Origin: JADKIH01 sp964595205
GTDB lineage: Bacteria; Bacteroidota; Bacteroidia; AKYH767-A; 2013-40CM-41-45
Assembly: GCA_964595205.1 (NCBI GenBank)
Contig: CAZQOQ010000026.1
Location: 1 to 64,000 of the forward strand
Length of the DNA stretch: 64,000 nucleotides
Direction of reading: 5' to 3'
Position numbers and translations under genes: made by a program. Below are positions 59,775-64,000 of the stretch, in pieces (position 1 is the stretch's first letter; the number at the start of each line of letters is the position of its first letter). The notes beneath the pieces were generated by a model, which was given only the letters and a program-made list of their open reading frames with translations, did no database searches and was not told where the DNA came from.

Positions 59775-61250
59775 TTAATGTAAAATTAAAATCCTCATCG
59801 TCTCTGAAGAATTATCAGAGACAGAATTTACGAAATAAATACCTTCAGGTAAATCATCAACCTGTATAAAATCAGAAATTGAAAAGGTGTTTTTTTCTTT
59901 CACCAATGCACCATAAGAATTATAAATATTGACCTGTAGATTTCCATGTTTTGTCTGATGGATAAATAGTTTATCATTTACTGGATTAGGATAAACGCCA
60001 GTAGAATATTCTTTCATATTATTTGCATTGAGAAGTATAGCTGTAGAATCGGAAAATACTCCAACAGTTGTATTTCCTTTTGTATAAGCAGCAAGATAAC
60101 CAGATTCTCCACCTTCAAAACAACTTGAAACCATATGTTCTGTTTGACCTAAGCCGACTTTATATGTTGCATGATGTGGGAATTGAGAAATTAATAGAGT
60201 ATCGGAGTTGTGATTTATCTGGCTATAAAATGCATAGTTACCTGACGAAAGTGTTACAAAGCCAAATGATTTAGAAATTATATTATTTCCATCTAAACTC
60301 ATTCGTACTCCATCAAATGAAGAATCGCTATAAACACAAGGCAACATATTCCATAAATCATATCCAATGTGATAAGATTGAAGATTGTATAAATTTGTCA
60401 AATGACTTGCAGAATCGATAAATTCTATAACATCATTATATCTACCATACCAATATCCTGCGCATCCTCCCATCCAGCTATGTGGAGTTTCCATACGTTC
60501 CTTTATCACAGAAATATCATATCGTATTGTATCGCCAATAACATTCTTTGAAGTAACGGTATATTGTTTAATTTCCCAATAATGGCATTCAGGGTATCCA
60601 CCATCAATGTGGTATTCAAACCTGTCACCAATATCGAAATTAAAAAAGTCATGAAATTTCGGAACCATTTCACCAACGTTTCTGCCTTCAATTCCAACGA
60701 GCCGGTAATGAATACCCGAACCATATGAAAATGGAAAAACCAGAATGCCATTGTTTTTTGAAATCTCAATCGTATCACCCGTCGATAACAAAATTACTTT
60801 AACAGAATCTATAGAAGAAAAAACTGAGTCCACTTTCACGTCTACAACCTGTGCATTCACATTCCAAACAGAATCATACAACCATATATCATTCAAATTT
60901 GAGAAAGGGAGAATAATTATATTGCCTGTATCAACAAGATTATAAACGCTGTCTTTAAAATGAATTGTCCTCTGTAAGAAAGTCGGAGCATTTTTACTTC
61001 CATAACATGAATCAGATCCCCACATTGGCCCATTCACTATTACAATACACGAATCACAAACTACACGGTTCATAAAATAAATCGAATCATTACCATTGGT
61101 TTGAATGGAATCAACCCAAACCGTCGAAGAAATAATGTTATCCCCATCCAAACGGAAATTAAATTTGTCTGTCGTATTAATTATCGACCAGTTCTGAGAA
61201 TAGGCTAATTGAAAACCGAAAAAGCAAAAGAGTAAAACAATTTTTTTCAT
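59775..61250 (-). CDS. Secreted T9SS cargo protein of unknown function
   Basis: A 491-residue secreted protein with a signal peptide (1-18, ending in AYSQ). The middle is rich in Asp, Ser and aromatic residues and shows no recognised domain. Cysteines occur in pairs such as CDSC and CYGS. The sorting domain runs from YPNP near residue 420 to the end (GIYFVNSVSD). No neighbour explains its role. Long inverted repeats flank both ends. Confidence 0.78.
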   Translation of the reverse strand: MKKIVLLFCFFGFQLAYSQNWSIINTTDKFNFRLDGDNIISSTVWVDSIQTNGNDSIYFMNRVVCDSCIVIVNGPMWGSDSCYGSKNAPTFLQRTIHFKDSVYNLVDTGNIIILPFSNLNDIWLYDSVWNVNAQVVDVKVDSVFSSIDSVKVILLSTGDTIEISKNNGILVFPFSYGSGIHYRLVGIEGRNVGEMVPKFHDFFNFDIGDRFEYHIDGGYPECHYWEIKQYTVTSKNVIGDTIRYDISVIKERMETPHSWMGGCAGYWYGRYNDVIEFIDSASHLTNLYNLQSYHIGYDLWNMLPCVYSDSSFDGVRMSLDGNNIISKSFGFVTLSSGNYAFYSQINHNSDTLLISQFPHHATYKVGLGQTEHMVSSCFEGGESGYLAAYTKGNTTVGVFSDSTAILLNANNMKEYSTGVYPNPVNDKLFIHQTKHGNLQVNIYNSYGALVKEKNTFSISDFIQVDDLPEGIYFVNSVSDNSSETMRILILH

Positions 61251-61310
61251 GATAAAAGAATTTAGTCAAATTTAATAAATCATTGAATGTGAAATGCATT
61301 TTGAAAAAAA

Positions 61311-61409
61311 TTTCTCGCAACGGCCCCAACGAACATAAAAGCATTCATTACAGAATACTTAATCATTCGTCGCAGCACGTTGCGGTTCCGTGGCGGGCGT
61401 TGCGAGAAA
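61311..61409. repeat. 99-bp element with 12-bp inverted ends (TTTCTCGCAACG)
   Basis: TTTCTCGCAACG at 61311-61322 is mirrored exactly at 61398-61409. Poly-A and poly-T tracts flank the outside, so a hairpin in either strand would be followed by a T run. A third copy of CGTTGCG inside (61378-61384) allows an alternative pairing. It lies between the TonB receptor stop and the cargo gene start on the minus strand. Confidence 0.8.
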
Positions 61410-61414
61410 AAAAA

Positions 61415-63781
61415 CTACAACCCCAATGGCACATGCAATTGCACACCAATGTTTCTTCCCATATCCCTCACACCAATATATTTTACAAGAGACAACTGGT
61501 TGTAATACCCGGTATTCATCAGGTTCGTACAGAAAAGATCAAGAGAGGCTCTCTGTTTTCCCCACTTAAAATTTCCGCCCAGATGAAGATCCAGTAATGT
61601 ATAGCCATCAGAGGATAATTCATATTCAGCAACATTCTTTTGTTGAGCGTAATTACTTACAACAATTGAAACGTAACTCTTGGTGAATATCCAGGTCTTT
61701 TCCCTGCTCAGTCTAATCTCACCAATAAGTTTATTTGCCGGTATGTAAGGCAGGTTGCCGCCATCATCGAGTTTACCCCGCATAAAAGCATCCGTAATTT
61801 TTACATCCAGCCATTGAACAGATTTTGGATGCACATCGAAACTGATTTCTGCTCCCGATATAGCAGCATCGCCCTGCACATAATCGTAAAGCGGCAAAGT
61901 ATCAGTACCGTCAGGAGTTATCCTGATCATCGTGTCTCCGGTATTTTGAATATATGTATAGTCTTTAATCTTGTTGTAAAATCCCCCAAGGTTCACTGCA
62001 ATAAATTCATTCTCCCAGATAAACCCAAGATCCGCTTCAGCATTCTGCTCCATTTTTAAATCCGCATCCCCTCTTTCGAAGCGATACGTGCCTTCGTGCT
62101 TTCCGAAGGTTCCCAGTTCAGCATAATTTGGCGCACTGAATCCCGTTGCTGCATTCAACTTGATCGTAAATTGTTCACTCAGATGATATGCTGCACCAAC
62201 AGAAAACGAAACCGGTGAATAATCCTTATCTATTTCTGTCTCCGGTTTCATTATCGTATCGCCGGATGAAAGAATAATAAAAGTATCTTCTTCAAGCACT
62301 CCTTCCTGCTCATAACTCTCGGCTTCGATGTGACGGGAATCGAAACGCACTCCTCCCAGCAAATTTAATTTTTCCTCATCGTAACGGATCAATCCATAAC
62401 CTGCAACATCATTCACCTCAGCATCCGGAACAAGAGATTCTTTGCCATTGTTTTCATTTTTCAAAAACGTTCCCTGCGAACCTAGTGTGAAACCAAGTTT
62501 TTTTTCTGCATTGCTTGTCCATTTAACATCGAATGTGGTAGCATTTAAAAAAAGTCCGATGGCGAGTTCTTTTTGTTTTTCCGGCAGTGGTTCGTATTCC
62601 TTCCTGTCGTTAATCTGATACGCGAGATTTACATTGACTTTTGATGTGCCCGTCAGGATCGTATTCTCCAGTGAAATTACGTGCATCGTCACATCCTGGT
62701 ATGGCGCTTCGAATTCTCTCTCTCTTTGTTCTTCCTCTTCTCCTGCCGTAACATTCGTATCCGCCGATTCATCTTCTACAATTCCGATCATCTGGTTCAG
62801 GAAACTGTATGAAAATTTACTGACGCCCCATTTTTTACTGATGCCGAAGTTTGCTTTTCCTGAAAGGTTTTGAAATTTACTGTTGGCAGCGAATTCTTCC
62901 TCCTCACCCGCAGGCTTTACCGCTTCCTCTTCGCCTTCACCCTGAACATAACTCGTATGGGATTGTCCTCCTATACGGAATCCATAGAAGATTCCATTTT
63001 CATTTGCAGCCTTTATTCCTGCATCTGCATTGATGCCAAGCGTGTTCGAAGAAAAGCCAAGGTTAGCGTCGCCAACCGTTGTACCAACCGGTGCAAATTT
63101 CTCATCTGCAAAAATCAGCGCACCACCCATTGCATCGGAGCCATAGATAAGAGCGGCAGGCCCCCTGACAATTTCAACATTATCAATTCCGATATCACTC
63201 AATCCTAAATCGTGGTGATCGTCCCACTGCTGGTTTTCGATTCTTGTACCCTGACCATATAACATGATCCGGTTAAACGACAGTCCGCGAATGACCGGCT
63301 TGCCGATTCCATTGCCAATAGTTATTTTATCGACGCCCGGCTGGTAAGATAAATTCCCCATCAGCGAAGGAGAACTGTATTTCCTGATTTCTTCCTGGGA
63401 AACGCTGTTCGCCGGAAAAGGAATTTTATCAGGCAACTCGGATGAATTGGATGTAATTAGGACTTCTTCAAGTTCTGTCGATGATGGCTCGAGAGCGATT
63501 TTTAATTCTGAATTTTCAGAAAGGTTTTTAGTCTCTACAATTGTTTTGTATCCAATGTTCGTCACCTGAACTTTTACGATTCCGCTTCCGAGTCCTTCGA
63601 AAACAAATTCGCCATTGGCATTACTTTGCATTGATTTCCTGTACTCAGGAATATAGATAGTCGCTCCTTCTATCGGCTTCTCTGTGCTTTTATCCATGAC
63701 CCTGCCTTTCAGAACAGTCTGTGCAAAGGATAGACTGGAGCAGCTTATTAGTAATAATAAAATGAATATTTTCTTTTCCAT
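61415..63781 (-). CDS. TonB-dependent outer membrane receptor with Glu-rich loops
   Basis: A 788-residue receptor. Residues 1-20 are a signal peptide. A carboxypeptidase-regulatory-like domain (about 22-100) is followed by the plug (about 107-225, RGLSFNRIMLYGQGTRIENQQWDDHH and VRGPAALIYGSDAMGGA), then a beta-barrel ending in VQLHVPLGL. Two loops are unusually acidic: about 281-298 (GEGEEE, GEEEEF) and about 336-358 (VEDESAD, GEEEEQREREFE). Such loops could bind a metal or a basic ligand. No TonB box lipoprotein or SusD partner is adjacent. The metal or ligand cannot be named. Confidence 0.9.
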   Translation of the reverse strand: MEKKIFILLLLISCSSLSFAQTVLKGRVMDKSTEKPIEGATIYIPEYRKSMQSNANGEFVFEGLGSGIVKVQVTNIGYKTIVETKNLSENSELKIALEPSSTELEEVLITSNSSELPDKIPFPANSVSQEEIRKYSSPSLMGNLSYQPGVDKITIGNGIGKPVIRGLSFNRIMLYGQGTRIENQQWDDHHDLGLSDIGIDNVEIVRGPAALIYGSDAMGGALIFADEKFAPVGTTVGDANLGFSSNTLGINADAGIKAANENGIFYGFRIGGQSHTSYVQGEGEEEAVKPAGEEEEFAANSKFQNLSGKANFGISKKWGVSKFSYSFLNQMIGIVEDESADTNVTAGEEEEQREREFEAPYQDVTMHVISLENTILTGTSKVNVNLAYQINDRKEYEPLPEKQKELAIGLFLNATTFDVKWTSNAEKKLGFTLGSQGTFLKNENNGKESLVPDAEVNDVAGYGLIRYDEEKLNLLGGVRFDSRHIEAESYEQEGVLEEDTFIILSSGDTIMKPETEIDKDYSPVSFSVGAAYHLSEQFTIKLNAATGFSAPNYAELGTFGKHEGTYRFERGDADLKMEQNAEADLGFIWENEFIAVNLGGFYNKIKDYTYIQNTGDTMIRITPDGTDTLPLYDYVQGDAAISGAEISFDVHPKSVQWLDVKITDAFMRGKLDDGGNLPYIPANKLIGEIRLSREKTWIFTKSYVSIVVSNYAQQKNVAEYELSSDGYTLLDLHLGGNFKWGKQRASLDLFCTNLMNTGYYNQLSLVKYIGVRDMGRNIGVQLHVPLGL

Positions 63782-64000
63782 TTGGTGTAGTTATAATTGT
63801 AACAATAGAATAGTGATGAACTCTCCTGATTTTTCAGGATAGCAATATCAGGCAAGCGAAATTTTATTGCGAATGCCCTCTGGTAAATTCAAAACAGAAA
63901 ATCAAACCCTGGGAGGAGGAGTTATTATGCTGGAAAATTTATCCGGCAGACAATGAACATCATCGAAAACAAATTCATTTAAAAATTCCGGTTGAAATCC
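63782..64000. other. Upstream region of the TonB receptor
   Basis: No gene is seen in these 219 bases before the window edge. A small hairpin CCTGATTTTTCAGG lies at 63825-63838. No cobalamin riboswitch or other known metal-sensing leader was recognised. The sequence may contain the receptor promoter, but no full TAnnTTTG match stands out. Confidence 0.55.

Noticed and set aside
63782..64000. Cobalamin or other riboswitch before the TonB receptor
   Set aside because: No B12-box-like or other recognised leader motif was seen; only a small hairpin is present.

Overview
The window comes from a member of the Bacteroidota that uses a type IX secretion system (T9SS). Three things support this: seven predicted secreted proteins with a signal peptide and a T9SS-type C-terminal sorting domain, the ribosomal protein variants, and promoter elements of the Bacteroidota form TAnnTTTG with an upstream TTTG. 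The genus cannot be fixed from this sequence. No prophage, insertion sequence transposase, CRISPR array or integron was found.

Layout. 1-6155: a rhomboid protease and two secreted T9SS cargo proteins. 6257-8737 (minus): pyruvate dehydrogenase E2 and E1-alpha. 8800-9583: an intergenic island of nested palindromes and 80-bp repeats. 9584-14147: two more convergent T9SS cargo genes. 14327-24719 (plus): ten compactly packed genes for nucleotide-sugar supply and capsule control. They include WbpE/WbpD/WbpB-like enzymes for a 2,3-diacetamido uronic acid, UDP-glucose dehydrogenase and UDP-xylose synthase, a TviB/TviC-like pair, GalE, RmlB and a CpsB/YwqE-type phosphatase. There are no glycosyltransferases or export genes. 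24789-27712: a T9SS cargo protein and an M23 endopeptidase that is also T9SS cargo. 28011-29141: carA. 29272-48144 (minus): one continuous str-S10-spc-alpha block of 32 genes from rpsL to rplQ, including fusA, secY, map, infA and rpoA. It also holds two genes missed by length filters, rpmJ and rpmD. 48444-53673: an S41 peptidase, then clpX, clpP, tig and tRNA-Leu (minus). 53788-56102: an ECF sigma/anti-sigma pair, a flavin reductase-like protein and a small membrane protein. 56292-63781 (minus): a deoxynucleoside kinase, a beta-propeller-like protein, a GH3-family protein, another T9SS cargo protein and a TonB-dependent receptor.

The least explained signal lies between the genes. Many 3' ends carry short tandem words of 7 or 8 nt that begin at or within a few bases of the stop codon and read in the sense direction of that gene (for example TTAGCCGA after clpX, rplB and the deoxynucleoside kinase gene, TTTGAAAA after pdhC, and TTGG-type heptamers after the S41 peptidase gene). 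Between several convergent gene pairs the two opposed arrays form large inverted repeats. Most words contain a stop codon, and 7 and 8 are not multiples of 3, so an array closes all reading frames. Two such arrays sit inside the ribosomal protein operon. I know of no assigned function for them. All other genes have ordinary functions for this phylum.
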